NCBI GenBank assembly: GCA_025352795.1
Contig: JANXSF010000062.1
Location: forward strand, 1-58,940
From: Acidobacteriota bacterium
GTDB taxonomy: Bacteria; Acidobacteriota; Terriglobia; Bryobacterales; Bryobacteraceae
Length of the DNA: 58,940 bases
Reading direction: 5' to 3'
The position numbers were made by a program, and so were the translations under genes. This document shows, piece after piece, positions 8,478 through 16,775 of the stretch (position 1 is the stretch's first letter; every line of letters starts with the position of its first letter). The notes beneath the pieces are model-generated. The model searched no databases. It worked only from the letters and a program-made list of their open reading frames with translations, and was not told where the DNA came from.

Positions 8478-9296
8478 ATGAAATCGATCAAGGTGCTTGA
8501 AAAAAAGATCTCTCTCTACTCAAAAAATGAGTCGGACTACATTTGCCTAACCGACATTGCCCGATATAAAAACGCTGATGGAACGGATGACTTGATCCGA
8601 GGCTGGCTGCGCAACAGGAACACCATTGAGTTCCTGGGGATTTGGGAGCAACTGAACAATGCGAATTTTAAACCCGTCGAATTCGACGGGTTTAGAAAAC
8701 AGGCTGGTCTGAACAGTTTCACCTTGACACCCAAGCAATGGATTGAAAAGACGGGTGCCATAGGTCTTATCTCCAAGGCAGGCAGATACGGCGGAACGTT
8801 CGCCCACAAGGACATTGCTTTCGAATTTGCTGCTTGGATTTCTGTCGAATTTAAACTGTACCTCATCAAAGAGTTCCAGCGACTTAAGGACCAGGAGCAA
8901 AAGCAACTTGGCTGGGACATCCGGCGGAATCTGACCAAAATCAACTACCGTATTCATACCGATGCCATCAAAGAAAACCTGATCCCACCTGAACTCTCAC
9001 AGGCGCAGATTAACCTGATTTACGCATCGGAAGCGGACCTTCTAAACATGGCTCTGTTCGGCATGACCGCCAGGCAGTGGCGCGACGGTCACCCTAGCGA
9101 GAAAGGCAATATTCGCGATTACGCCAATGTGGCTCAACTGGTTTGCCTTTCCAATTTGGAAAATCTGAATGCCCTGTTCATCCAGGAACAGCTACCTCAG
9201 TCACAGCGGTTACAAAAGATGAACCAGCTTGCAATTCAGCAAATGCGCTTGCTGACTGGCGATATAAGAATCAAGCAGCTTGAAACAGGGAAGTAG
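8478..9296 (+). CDS. KilA-N domain protein
   Basis: 272 residues. The N-terminal 130 form a KilA-N DNA-binding domain: 'DYICLTDIARYKNADGTDDL', 'IRGWLRNRNTIEFLG', and 'GRYGGTFAHKDIAFEFAAWI' with 'FKLYLIKEFQRLK'. The rest is helical, of a type found after KilA-N in bacterial chromosomes ('LLNMALFGMTARQWR'). KilA-N domains are shared with phages and large DNA viruses, so this gene is probably of phage or mobile origin. Regulatory role not known. The ATG at 8478 follows 'GGGAGCAAATAG'. Confidence 0.9.
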   Translation: MKSIKVLEKKISLYSKNESDYICLTDIARYKNADGTDDLIRGWLRNRNTIEFLGIWEQLNNANFKPVEFDGFRKQAGLNSFTLTPKQWIEKTGAIGLISKAGRYGGTFAHKDIAFEFAAWISVEFKLYLIKEFQRLKDQEQKQLGWDIRRNLTKINYRIHTDAIKENLIPPELSQAQINLIYASEADLLNMALFGMTARQWRDGHPSEKGNIRDYANVAQLVCLSNLENLNALFIQEQLPQSQRLQKMNQLAIQQMRLLTGDIRIKQLETGK

Positions 9297-9298
9297 GA

Positions 9299-9718
9299 AT
9301 GGCCGTCATCCTGCTGCCTTTCGCCATTGTCGCCGTCATCGCCATCTTTGTAGGAGCGCCCTGGGCCATCCATAAAAAGCTCGACCTGCCCACACTCCTC
9401 ATACCAGCGCTCTGCTGGCTGCTCCTCTTCCATTTCACTGGGGACCGCCGCCTTTTCTTCCCCTATGCCATCATGTTCGCCGCTACTCTGGCGTTACGAA
9501 CCACTTGGGCACACGCTATCGGACTCGTGGCGCTCTTTCTGATGATCCGCGTCCTGCAAGATGCCGCAATGAATGTCCTGTTGGTGGAACTGGTTGTTGC
9601 AATCGCCGCCCTTCTGCCCATCTATTTTGTCCAGAAAAGGTGGCAACTCAATTGGCCTGGGCGCGCCGCTGTTGCACTTGCATCCTCAATGTTGGCCTTC
9701 TTTGGCCTGATCTTTTGA
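9299..9718 (+). CDS. Small multi-pass membrane protein, unknown function
   Basis: 139 residues, almost entirely hydrophobic, with four to five predicted membrane helices (about 2-22, 32-45, 55-70, 75-92, 95-112, 120-139). It begins 2 nt after the KilA-N stop and probably shares its transcript. I do not recognise the family. The stop is followed 40 nt later by hslV, whose upstream region contains a possible -10 TAGAAT near 9741. Confidence 0.6.
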   Translation: MAVILLPFAIVAVIAIFVGAPWAIHKKLDLPTLLIPALCWLLLFHFTGDRRLFFPYAIMFAATLALRTTWAHAIGLVALFLMIRVLQDAAMNVLLVELVVAIAALLPIYFVQKRWQLNWPGRAAVALASSMLAFFGLIF

Positions 9719-9760
9719 AACTTGCCCGAAACTTGACTGGTAGAATAGAAATTCCTCTAC

Positions 9761-10300
9761 ATGCAAGAAAAAATCCATTCGACAACCGTGCTTGCAGTGC
9801 GCCGGAAAGGCAAAGTTGTAATGGCCGCCGACGGGCAAGTCACGTTGGGCCACGAAGTATTAAAGGGCACTGCGAAGAAGCTGCGACGGCTCTACAACGG
9901 AAAGATCCTTTCTGGTTTTGCAGGCTCCACGGCAGACGCCTTCTCTTTATTTCAGCGCTTTGAAACCAAGCTGGAACAACATTCCGGAAAGCTGGAACGC
10001 TCCGTTGTGGAACTGGCAAAGGACTGGCGAACAGATAAAATCCTACGTCATTTGGAAGCACTTCTACTGGTGGCCGATACCGAACGAATTTTCATCCTCA
10101 GTGGCAATGGCGACGTGATTGAACCCGATGAGCAGATGGCCGCCATCGGCTCTGGTGGTCCATTTGCCAAGGCTGCGGCTACGGCCCTGTACGCAAACAC
10201 ACAGCTTAGCGCCCGCGAGATCGCCGAAAAATCTATGGTGATTGCTGGCAATATCTGCATTTACACCAACCTCAATATTATTTACGAGGAGTTAGGCTGA
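9761..10300 (+). CDS. hslV: ATP-dependent protease subunit HslV
   Basis: A 179-residue proteasome-like peptidase of the cytoplasmic HslVU complex. The mature N-terminal threonine should be T8 in '[13 protein letters not shown]', so a 7-residue leader must be removed, against only Met in E. coli. The family motifs '[10 protein letters not shown]', '[10 protein letters not shown]' and 'AIGSGGPFA' are present. The stop overlaps the hslU start (TGATG at 10298-10302), indicating translational coupling and a shared transcript. Confidence 0.97.
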   Translation: MQEKIHSTTVLAVRRKGKVVMAADGQVTLGHEVLKGTAKKLRRLYNGKILSGFAGSTADAFSLFQRFETKLEQHSGKLERSVVELAKDWRTDKILRHLEALLLVADTERIFILSGNGDVIEPDEQMAAIGSGGPFAKAAATALYANTQLSAREIAEKSMVIAGNICIYTNLNIIYEELG

Positions 10301-11670
10301 TGGTCATTTATCTTCCAAATCAGCCCACCAACGCCGCGGGCGAAGAAGCACCGTTACTTGACGAACTGACACCACGAGAAATTGTGCGTGAGTTGGATAA
10401 GTACGTCATTGGGCAATCGGATGCTAAACGGGCTGTGGCGATTGCCCTTCGTAACCGCGTACGACGTCAGAAATTAGATCCGGAAATGGCCGAAGATGTG
10501 ATGCCAAAGAACATCCTCATGATCGGTTCCACGGGCGTCGGCAAAACGGAAATCGCTCGAAGGCTGGCGAAGTTGGCCAACTCTCCTTTCCTGAAAGTGG
10601 AAGCCAGTAAGTTCACTGAAGTGGGCTATGTGGGCCGCGACGTGGAATCTATCATCCGCGATTTGGTGGAAATTTCCATTGACATGGTTCGCGAAGAGCG
10701 CCTGGATGAAGTAGCGGAAAAGGCCGAGCAACTGGCTGAAGATCGCATGTTGGAACTGTTGATGCCAACTCCACCAGAGGGCAGTGAACCAGTGGAAAAG
10801 ACGCGGGAAAAATTGCGCGAACGGCTGCGGGCAGGCAAGTTGGACGATCGACAGGTGGAATTGGACGTCAAAGAACGTGGCCCTCAAATTGAATTCGCCA
10901 CTGCACCAGGCATGGAAGACATGGAATCCAGCATCAAAGAAATGATTCCTGCGCTGTTCGGCAATCGCACAAAGAAACGTAAGATGCGAGTTCGCGAGGC
11001 TTACGAATATCTCACCTCGGAAGAAGAACAACGCCTGGTTGATATGGATTTGGTGCAGCGCACTGCCATTGAACGCGTGGAGCGCAACGGTATTGTGTTT
11101 CTGGATGAAATCGACAAGATTGCGGGTCGTGAAGGTGGTCATGGTCCCGATGTGAGTCGCGAAGGAGTGCAGCGCGACATTCTACCCATTGTGGAAGGCA
11201 CCACCATCAATACGCGTTACGGGTTTGTCCGTACCGATCATATTTTATTCATCGCAGCGGGTGCGTTTCATGTATCGAAGCCGTCCGATTTGATTCCTGA
11301 ACTGCAAGGTCGTTTCCCGATCCGAGTGGAATTAAAGGCGCTGACCCAGGCCGATTTCGTTCGTATTTTGCAAGAGCCGAAGAATGCTTTAATCAAGCAG
11401 TATATGGCGTTGCTGGATACCGAAGGGCTTAAGTTGTCGTTCACCCCGGATGCCTTGGAAACCATGGCTCATTTTGCCTGCCGGGTGAACGAAACGGCTG
11501 AAAACATTGGTGCGCGCCGCCTGCACACAATTCTTGAAAAGGTGTTGGAAGAAGTTTCTTTTGATGCCCCCGACATGAAAAAGAAGACCGTGAAAGTGGA
11601 CAAAGCCTTTGTTGAAAAACAACTGGCAGCCATTGTCGCCGATCAGGATCTGAGCAAGTACATTCTTTGA
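10300..11670 (+). CDS. hslU: ATP-dependent protease ATPase HslU
   Basis: 456-residue AAA+ unfoldase that feeds HslV. Walker A '[15 protein letters not shown]' (about residues 78-85 for the core), Walker B '[13 protein letters not shown]', pore motif '[11 protein letters not shown]', and the HslV-docking C-terminus 'DLSKYIL'. It has the usual I-domain between the Walker motifs (about 110-245). Overlaps hslV by one base. Followed by a lipoprotein gene within 8 nt, so the operon continues. Confidence 0.98.
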   Translation: MVIYLPNQPTNAAGEEAPLLDELTPREIVRELDKYVIGQSDAKRAVAIALRNRVRRQKLDPEMAEDVMPKNILMIGSTGVGKTEIARRLAKLANSPFLKVEASKFTEVGYVGRDVESIIRDLVEISIDMVREERLDEVAEKAEQLAEDRMLELLMPTPPEGSEPVEKTREKLRERLRAGKLDDRQVELDVKERGPQIEFATAPGMEDMESSIKEMIPALFGNRTKKRKMRVREAYEYLTSEEEQRLVDMDLVQRTAIERVERNGIVFLDEIDKIAGREGGHGPDVSREGVQRDILPIVEGTTINTRYGFVRTDHILFIAAGAFHVSKPSDLIPELQGRFPIRVELKALTQADFVRILQEPKNALIKQYMALLDTEGLKLSFTPDALETMAHFACRVNETAENIGARRLHTILEKVLEEVSFDAPDMKKKTVKVDKAFVEKQLAAIVADQDLSKYIL

Positions 11671-11677
11671 GGAGTTG

Positions 11678-12667
11678 ATGAAACACTGCTGCTGTTTTAT
11701 GGCATGGATGCCCTTGCTTGCCTGGGCAAGTTTGAGCTCCTGTGGTTACATTGGCGACCCATTGCCGCCGTCGCTGGAAATTCCCGTGGCAGTTACTGAC
11801 TTACGCGCAGCGCAGCTTGGCAGTAAGTTGACCATCCAATACAGCCCGGCATTGAAAACTACCGAAGGGCTTGTTCTTAAGCGTGTAGTGGATACAGAAT
11901 TGCGGCTCGGACCGTTGTCCACTTCAGGCGCATTCAACATTGACCAATGGGCAGCCTCAGCCACGCGATTTGAGGTCCCTATATCCGAAGATCCAGTAGT
12001 GAAAATGGAAATTCCGGCGGTCGAATGGGCCGGGAAAGATGTGCTGATTGCCGTCCGTTCCCGTGGCGCAAAGCAACGCTTTTCTGCGTGGTCGAACCTG
12101 CTGGTTATCCCCGTGGTGGCGGAGTTGAAGGCCCCTGCGCAGTTAACAGCGGTTGCCCAGGTTGATGGCGTAATGATTCGCTGGCAGCCTGTGAATAGTG
12201 CGGAATATCGCATTTTACGAGGTGCCGCAGAGATTGCCAAGACAACGGCTGCGGAGTTTTTGGACACCACTGCTGAATTCGGGATTCAGCAAAGCTATCA
12301 GGTGCAAGCCTTCCGTAAGCTCAATGCAAAGCAGATGGCCGAGAGTCCTTTATCGGATACGGTGGCAATTCTTCCCAAGGATACTTTCCCTCCTGCCGTT
12401 CCCGCTGGTTTGCAACTGATTCCGGGGGTGGCCAGCATTGAGATTACCTGGCAGCGCAATGTGGAACCGGACTTCAAATTCTATAAAATATGGCGATCCG
12501 AAGGCGATGGCGAGTTCAAGCTTTTGATGGATGCAGTAACTCAACTGACTTACTCAGACCGTACCGCTGTGCGTGGTAAACGGTACCGATATGCCATCTC
12601 CGCAATCGACAATCTTGGCAATGAAAGTGGAAAATCCAAAAGTGAGGAGCTTACTCTACCGGAATGA
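11678..12667 (+). CDS. Lipoprotein with fibronectin type III-like domains
   Basis: About 329 residues. An N-terminal hydrophobic segment ends in the lipobox 'LSSC', giving a lipidated Cys after about 20 residues. The body has two Fn3-like repeats: 'APAQLTAVAQVDGVMIRWQP' to 'SYQVQAF', and 'PAVPAGLQLIPG...ITW' to 'YRYAISAIDNLGNESGKS', typical of surface Fn3 folds. Start at ATG 11678, with AGGAG at 11670-11674; an in-frame TTG at 11675 is less likely. Its stop overlaps the next ATG by 4 nt. Likely periplasmic or outer-membrane anchored; ligand unknown. Confidence 0.8.
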   Translation: MKHCCCFMAWMPLLAWASLSSCGYIGDPLPPSLEIPVAVTDLRAAQLGSKLTIQYSPALKTTEGLVLKRVVDTELRLGPLSTSGAFNIDQWAASATRFEVPISEDPVVKMEIPAVEWAGKDVLIAVRSRGAKQRFSAWSNLLVIPVVAELKAPAQLTAVAQVDGVMIRWQPVNSAEYRILRGAAEIAKTTAAEFLDTTAEFGIQQSYQVQAFRKLNAKQMAESPLSDTVAILPKDTFPPAVPAGLQLIPGVASIEITWQRNVEPDFKFYKIWRSEGDGEFKLLMDAVTQLTYSDRTAVRGKRYRYAISAIDNLGNESGKSKSEELTLPE

Positions 12668-13431
12668 CAAAACATGTTCGTTTTAGTTTAGATACGGAAG
12701 TGCCGCCAACCATTCCCGATGGTTCGGGCAAAGTGTTGTACGGAACTCTTGTAGGTGACGTTGTCTATACCAATGTCGGCAAACATCCGCTGGCACAAGT
12801 ACGGTTGCTGCCGCCCTGCTCGCCGAGCAAGATTGTGTGTGTTGGTCGTAACTATGCCGATCACGCCAAAGAAATGGGCAACGCCATACCTATTGAGCCG
12901 TTGATTTTCATGAAGCCGCCTTCGTCTTTAATTGCTCATGGTGACGAAGTAATCTATCCCGAACTGACCAATTCCATCAGTTATGAAGGGGAATTGGGTG
13001 TGATCATCGGCAAGCGTGCCTGGCACATTGAAAAGGCCGATTGGGAACAGTACGTGCTTGGTTTTACGATGATCAACGACGTCACAGCGAGGGATTTACA
13101 GAAGAAAGATGGACAATGGACCCGTGGCAAAGGCTTTGATACGTTCTGCCCCACCGGGCCCTGGATGGTTCGTCGGGAAGAAGTGGACCTGCCTGAGTTG
13201 CGGGTCACATCGTTTGTAGATGGCGAAAAGCGTCAGGATGCGCCGGTGACCGATATGCTTTTTGATCTGCCAACGGTGCTGCACTACATTACCCAGTTCA
13301 TGACGCTTGAACCGGGCGATTTGATCGCCACCGGTACGCCGCCGGGCGTGGGCATTGTGGAACCCGGCGCGCTGATGCGAGTGGAAATCCAAGGCATTGG
13401 TGCACTGGAAAACCGATTAGTGAGGAAGTAA
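12664..13431 (+). CDS. Fumarylacetoacetate hydrolase-family protein
   Basis: A 255-residue FAH-superfamily enzyme: 'KIVCVGRNYADHAKEMG', 'PLIFMKPPSSLI', 'YEGELGVIIGKRA' (metal-binding Glu pair), 'NDVTARDLQ', 'KGFDTFCPTGPW' and 'GDLIATGTPPGVG'. Members hydrolyse or isomerise 2,4-dioxo acids (acylpyruvase, HHDD isomerase, oxaloacetate tautomerase). The exact substrate is not fixed by these motifs. ATG overlaps the previous stop (ATGA), so it is coupled with the lipoprotein in the hslVU run. Confidence 0.92.
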   Translation: MTKHVRFSLDTEVPPTIPDGSGKVLYGTLVGDVVYTNVGKHPLAQVRLLPPCSPSKIVCVGRNYADHAKEMGNAIPIEPLIFMKPPSSLIAHGDEVIYPELTNSISYEGELGVIIGKRAWHIEKADWEQYVLGFTMINDVTARDLQKKDGQWTRGKGFDTFCPTGPWMVRREEVDLPELRVTSFVDGEKRQDAPVTDMLFDLPTVLHYITQFMTLEPGDLIATGTPPGVGIVEPGALMRVEIQGIGALENRLVRK

Positions 13432-13444
13432 GGAGCCATAACAA

Positions 13445-14095
13445 ATGAAAATATTTCTTGATACAGCTAACTTAGACGAAATCCGTAAAGGTGCCGATTG
13501 GGGCATTGTCGATGGTGTAACCACCAATCCCAGTTTGATTGCCAAAGAAGGCCGGCCGATTGAAGAGCAAGTGGCCCGGATTTGCGACATTGTCGATGGC
13601 GATGTATCCGCTGAAGTGGTGGCTACCGAAGCCCCCATGATGATTACCGAAGGCTTGAAACTAGCTAAGATCCACAAGAACATTGTGGTGAAATTACCAC
13701 TCACTCGTGACGGAATTAAAGCCTGCAGTGCTCTTTCGAAAGAAGGAATTCGCATCAATGTGACCCTATGCTTTCAAGCTGGGCAAGCGTTGCTGGCGGC
13801 AAAGGCAGGTGCCTACATCATCAGCCCATTCGTGGGTCGTATTGATGACATGGGGATGTCTGGAATCGAATTAATTGAGCAGATTGTTACCATTTATGAG
13901 AACTACGACTACCCTACACAGGTGCTGGCCGCGTCGTTGCGGACGGTGAATCATGTGATTGAAACCGCCATGATCGGCGCTCACATTGGGACCATGCCGT
14001 TTAAGACATTGGACATGTTGTTTAATCACCCATTAACAGATAAAGGTTTGGAGCAGTTTCTTAAAGATCATGCGAAATCTTTAGAAAAGAGTTGA
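13445..14095 (+). CDS. Fructose-6-phosphate aldolase / TalC-type transaldolase
   Basis: A 216-residue short transaldolase (MipB/TalC). It begins '[16 protein letters not shown]', then '[15 protein letters not shown]', the Schiff-base lysine in '[10 protein letters not shown]' (about residue 85) and '[19 protein letters not shown]'. Ends '[20 protein letters not shown]'. This decameric TIM-barrel class performs transaldolase or F6P aldolase chemistry in the pentose phosphate pathway. The sequence alone does not separate the two activities. 13 nt after the FAH gene, with GGAG upstream; same operon. Confidence 0.93.
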   Translation: MKIFLDTANLDEIRKGADWGIVDGVTTNPSLIAKEGRPIEEQVARICDIVDGDVSAEVVATEAPMMITEGLKLAKIHKNIVVKLPLTRDGIKACSALSKEGIRINVTLCFQAGQALLAAKAGAYIISPFVGRIDDMGMSGIELIEQIVTIYENYDYPTQVLAASLRTVNHVIETAMIGAHIGTMPFKTLDMLFNHPLTDKGLEQFLKDHAKSLEKS

Positions 14096-14099
14096 AACC

Positions 14100-14480
14100 T
14101 TGTTGACTAACGACGCCATTCGAGTTGCGGCATTGGGGTGTGTAGCGGTGGCCTTAGGGGCATCGCTGCACCGCCTGATCAAGGTGCGTCGTGATCCAGT
14201 AAAACGTGAGCAGAAGCGCCGGTCGGAAGTGCATCTTGCAGGGCGGGTTACTGAGGGAATGGTGCTCGATTGGGATGAAACTTGCATCCACTACGGCTAC
14301 ACGGTAAACGGAGTGCCCTACTCCACCGCACAAGATATTTCGACGTTAAAAACTTATGTTCCCGCCGATCCCAACACCATGATTGGTGAAGTGAGGGTGA
14401 AGTATGCCCACAACAACCCGGCGAATTCCATCATCGTTTGTGAGCAATGGTCGGGGCTCCGTTCCGCCCCACAAAAATAA
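14100..14480 (+). CDS. Small membrane-anchored protein, DUF3592-like
   Basis: 126 residues. One N-terminal membrane helix (about 7-27) is followed by a basic stretch 'KVRRDPVKREQKRRSE'. A soluble beta domain then has the pattern 'HYGYTVNGVPYSTAQ' and 'GEVRVKYAHNNPANSIIV', which resembles DUF3592. The start appears to be TTG at 14100 or 14103; no ATG fits. It follows the aldolase by 4 nt and is probably cotranscribed. Function unknown. Confidence 0.6.
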   Translation: MLTNDAIRVAALGCVAVALGASLHRLIKVRRDPVKREQKRRSEVHLAGRVTEGMVLDWDETCIHYGYTVNGVPYSTAQDISTLKTYVPADPNTMIGEVRVKYAHNNPANSIIVCEQWSGLRSAPQK

Positions 14481-14492
14481 GGAGAATTACCA

Positions 14493-14837
14493 ATGAAACG
14501 ATTAATTGCTGTATTTCTGTTGACCGCCTTCAGCCTGTTCGGTGAAGGATCGGTGATCCACGTGGTGACCATTAAATGGAAGCCTGAAGCCACCAAACCG
14601 CAGATTCAAGCGGTGCTGGATGGCGTCAAAACTTTGCAGAAAGAATACCCCAGAATCAAGCGTGTTTGGACACGTTCGATTAAAGTGCAAGGGGATGGCT
14701 ACACCCATGCTGTGGTGATGGAATTTGAAAGTGAGGCGGCGTTGAAAGATTATGCCGACTCCCCTGCCCAAAAGAAGTGGTATGCCGTGTATCAGACCAT
14801 TCGCGCCGAAAGCACCACGCACGACATCACGAATTAG
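14493..14837 (+). CDS. Secreted Dabb-domain (stress-responsive A/B barrel) protein
   Basis: 114 residues. Signal peptide 'MKRLIAVFLLTAFSLFGEG', then a Dabb ferredoxin-like domain: 'VIHVVTIKWKPEATKPQIQA', 'HAVVMEFESEAALKDYADSP'. Dabb domains dimerise into barrels; most are cytoplasmic, so the signal peptide is notable. Strong Shine-Dalgarno AAGGAG (14479-14484). Likely the last gene of the hslVU-led run. Function unknown. Confidence 0.8.
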   Translation: MKRLIAVFLLTAFSLFGEGSVIHVVTIKWKPEATKPQIQAVLDGVKTLQKEYPRIKRVWTRSIKVQGDGYTHAVVMEFESEAALKDYADSPAQKKWYAVYQTIRAESTTHDITN

Positions 14838-15029
14838 ACCGTTATTTTCGAATGGAGGCGGCGGAAATGATAATTTCTGTCGCCTCAAAACTGCAGTTCG
14901 ACCTTCTGCTATTTCAAAATCCCGAAGTACGACTTCCCCGACCGATACTGAAACCTCAATAAAAACGCTGGTTTCGCACAATATTTCCGCAAAAATCCCT
15001 CGTTAAAGTACCTTAATACCCTCAAAGGC

Positions 15030-15121
15030 GGGTAGTACTATTGCCCTATCCATTGCCCACACTAGACCTACTAGTACCCCGCAAAGAAGTAAGTACTAAA
15101 ACTACTAGTATGGTTTATACC
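15030..15121 (+). promoter_or_regulatory. Cluster of TACTAGTA/TAGTACTA palindromes before a small secreted peptide gene
   Basis: Four related 8-mers: TAGTACTA (15033-15040, inside GGG...CCC), TACTAGTA (15069-15076), AAGTACTA (15091-15098) and TACTAGTA (15103-15110). Centres are 36, 22 and 12 nt apart, close to whole helical turns for the last two gaps. A possible -10 (TTATAC, 15115-15120) places the last two sites over the -35 region. This looks like binding sites for a dimeric activator such as a LuxR-type regulator. The rest of 14838-15155 holds no gene I can support. Confidence 0.5.
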
Positions 15122-15155
15122 TAGAAGTGGCCCTAGGGTCAATAGGAGAACACAA

Positions 15156-15332
15156 ATGACAAAAATGATTCTGACTTTCGCAGTTTTAGCCGCTTTCAAC
15201 GCACAAGCGGGTAATGATACTACCCCCAGCTTGCCGATTTGCCCGGAAAATTGTGGGGTAACTTTCAACAAGAAAGCGCCAGTGGCACCCAAGAATGAGA
15301 CACAGAAGGCCCCCCATCGTTTAGGCCGCTAG
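15156..15332 (+). CDS. Small secreted peptide, 58 residues
   Basis: The signal peptide 'MTKMILTFAVLAAFNAQA' is cleaved at AQA, leaving a ~40-residue mature peptide with two cysteines in 'LPICPENCGV' and a basic tail ending 'KAPHRLGR'. AGGAGA lies 7 nt upstream. It stands alone behind the palindrome cluster at 15033-15110. I know no family. The good ribosome site, signal peptide and promoter region support a real gene. The Cys-x3-Cys pair could form a disulfide or bind metal. Confidence 0.65.
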   Translation: MTKMILTFAVLAAFNAQAGNDTTPSLPICPENCGVTFNKKAPVAPKNETQKAPHRLGR

Positions 15333-15417
15333 TGGCAACAAGAATTACTTTATTGAGAACAGGATGCCAAGTCCTGAATGCTCCACCTAAGATGTATTGT
15401 CGTGTTATGCTTCGGGC

Positions 15418-16158
15418 GTGGAGCTAAACTTTATTGTTCGTGTCGTTTTGGAACTTTTTGCTCTGCTACAGGTGATCAGATCTGGTGCTGCGAAGCTTGT
15501 TCCGTTGTGGTGTTTATGGGTTGCTTACGACCTACTGCGTTCCAGCTGGCTCGAGATAATGGCGAAGCCGACATCGCGAGCCTTCGGGGATCTGTGGCGC
15601 TTGTCGGAACCCATGTGGCTTTTGTTGTTATTGGCAGCAACAGCCGAGGCATATTTCAGGCCCGCTAGTTATTATCCCGGATCAAAGCGCTTGGCTTTGA
15701 TTGGTGCCAGCATTGTGGCGACATTTGCTGTCATCCTAACGGGAGTTGTTTGTCTTCCCGCACAAGCTAAGGTTGTGTGGGGTTATGTCGCCCTGGGGGA
15801 GATGCTGAAACTCCACCAGGTGTCAGTAGGGGCAGTGGGAGTATGGATGTTACAGACCTTTGTTCTGTACCGAATCCTTTACTACCCATTTCCGCAATTT
15901 CTATACATTCACACAATCTTGCTCGGCCTTTACGGATTGCTGATAGCAACAGTAGTGCTACTTCACACTACACGATCCGTATCGGGATTTTTGGCGTCTT
16001 CGTTGGACGATTTGGCCATTGCTCTATGTTTTGGGCTGTGGATTTATTGCGCAAAAAAGAAATGGGTGGACTTTACGCCGTCCACTCGAATTGCTACACC
16101 TGAAGAGATAGAACAAGCCCGCAAGGCTGCCGAGCGGACTGTTCGCTCAATCCGCTGA
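15418..16158 (+). CDS. Multi-pass membrane protein, unknown function
   Basis: About 246 residues with six or seven membrane helices. Examples are 'FIVRVVLELFALLQVI', 'PMWLLLLLAATAEAYF', 'LIGASIVATFAVILTGVVC', 'VGVWMLQTFVLYRILYY', 'IHTILLGLYGLLIATVVLL' and 'DLAIALCFGLWIYC'. It ends with a charged cytosolic tail 'TPEEIEQARKAAERTVRSIR'. GTG 15418 is the preferred start; TTG 15397 would add 7 residues. The 3' end overlaps the convergent gene at 16147 by 12 nt, where a perfect hairpin (CAATCCG 16148-16154, CGGATTG 16161-16167) lies. Confidence 0.65.
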   Translation: MELNFIVRVVLELFALLQVIRSGAAKLVPLWCLWVAYDLLRSSWLEIMAKPTSRAFGDLWRLSEPMWLLLLLAATAEAYFRPASYYPGSKRLALIGASIVATFAVILTGVVCLPAQAKVVWGYVALGEMLKLHQVSVGAVGVWMLQTFVLYRILYYPFPQFLYIHTILLGLYGLLIATVVLLHTTRSVSGFLASSLDDLAIALCFGLWIYCAKKKWVDFTPSTRIATPEEIEQARKAAERTVRSIR

Positions 16159-16593
16159 TACGGATTGGGATGCTAATTGCAGTGGCTGCCCGAACGCTGC
16201 CAAATTTTGGAGAATTTTCTCAGCTGCTGGAATCGCTTGGGAGATGCCCAGGAAATAGGCATGACCGGCAATGTGCAGCTCTGTAACATATAAAGCGGAC
16301 ATAAATTTGAAGCGGAAGGTATTCTGCACATGCGCCCATTGGGTACCTTGGGAAAAATGCGCTAAAGAATAGTCGTTAATTTTTGCCGTTACCGTTTCCG
16401 ACAAATCTCTCAATGTCTCAAAATAAATGGATTTGCGGCAATCGCGCCACTTCTGGATTTCGTCTCCAGAAAGCTTTTGCTCGAACAAAAATGCCGAATC
16501 GGTTTCAGTCAGGATTCGCCGTAACAGGCGAAACAGGCTGGTAGCATCCACTGCTTCCGACGCCTGGATTGGAATTTCAGTCACTTGCTCCAA
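16147..16593 (-). CDS. Hypothetical helical cytoplasmic protein
   Basis: 148 residues, mainly amphipathic helices with no signal or membrane segment. No motif recognised. Features include 'LFRLLRRILTETDSAFLFEQ' and 'AHVQNTFRFKFMSALYVTEL'. Convergent with the membrane protein, with a 12-nt overlap at the stops. The ~180 bp between this start and the M20 gene shows no other gene. A bona fide gene is likely from the length and lack of competing frames. Confidence 0.5.
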   Translation of the reverse strand: MEQVTEIPIQASEAVDATSLFRLLRRILTETDSAFLFEQKLSGDEIQKWRDCRKSIYFETLRDLSETVTAKINDYSLAHFSQGTQWAHVQNTFRFKFMSALYVTELHIAGHAYFLGISQAIPAAEKILQNLAAFGQPLQLASQSVSAD

Positions 16594-16775
16594 AGTTTAC
16601 TTGACCTCCGGAAAGAACCTGGTTGGCCTTTCACTTGAAGCAAGTATAACATTCGTTGTGCGCATTTGGAACGGAAATATTGCACAAAAGATGTTTAATT
16701 GTTAACGAATTAACGGCTAACTAGTACCTCCGCCTGCTCAGTCCTATGTACCTCTTCTGGGCTACACTGATGGAC

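Noticed and set aside
10474-11142. A long open frame opposite hslU
   Set aside because: Antisense shadow of hslU with His/Phe-rich, non-family protein sequence.
14860-14962. A possible 31-codon gene starting 'MIISVASKL'
   Set aside because: No good ribosome site and no homology; the region is better explained as leader DNA before the small secreted peptide.
16148-16167. Perfect hairpin CAATCCG/CGGATTG at convergent stops as a terminator
   Set aside because: No T run on either side; noted with the membrane protein only.
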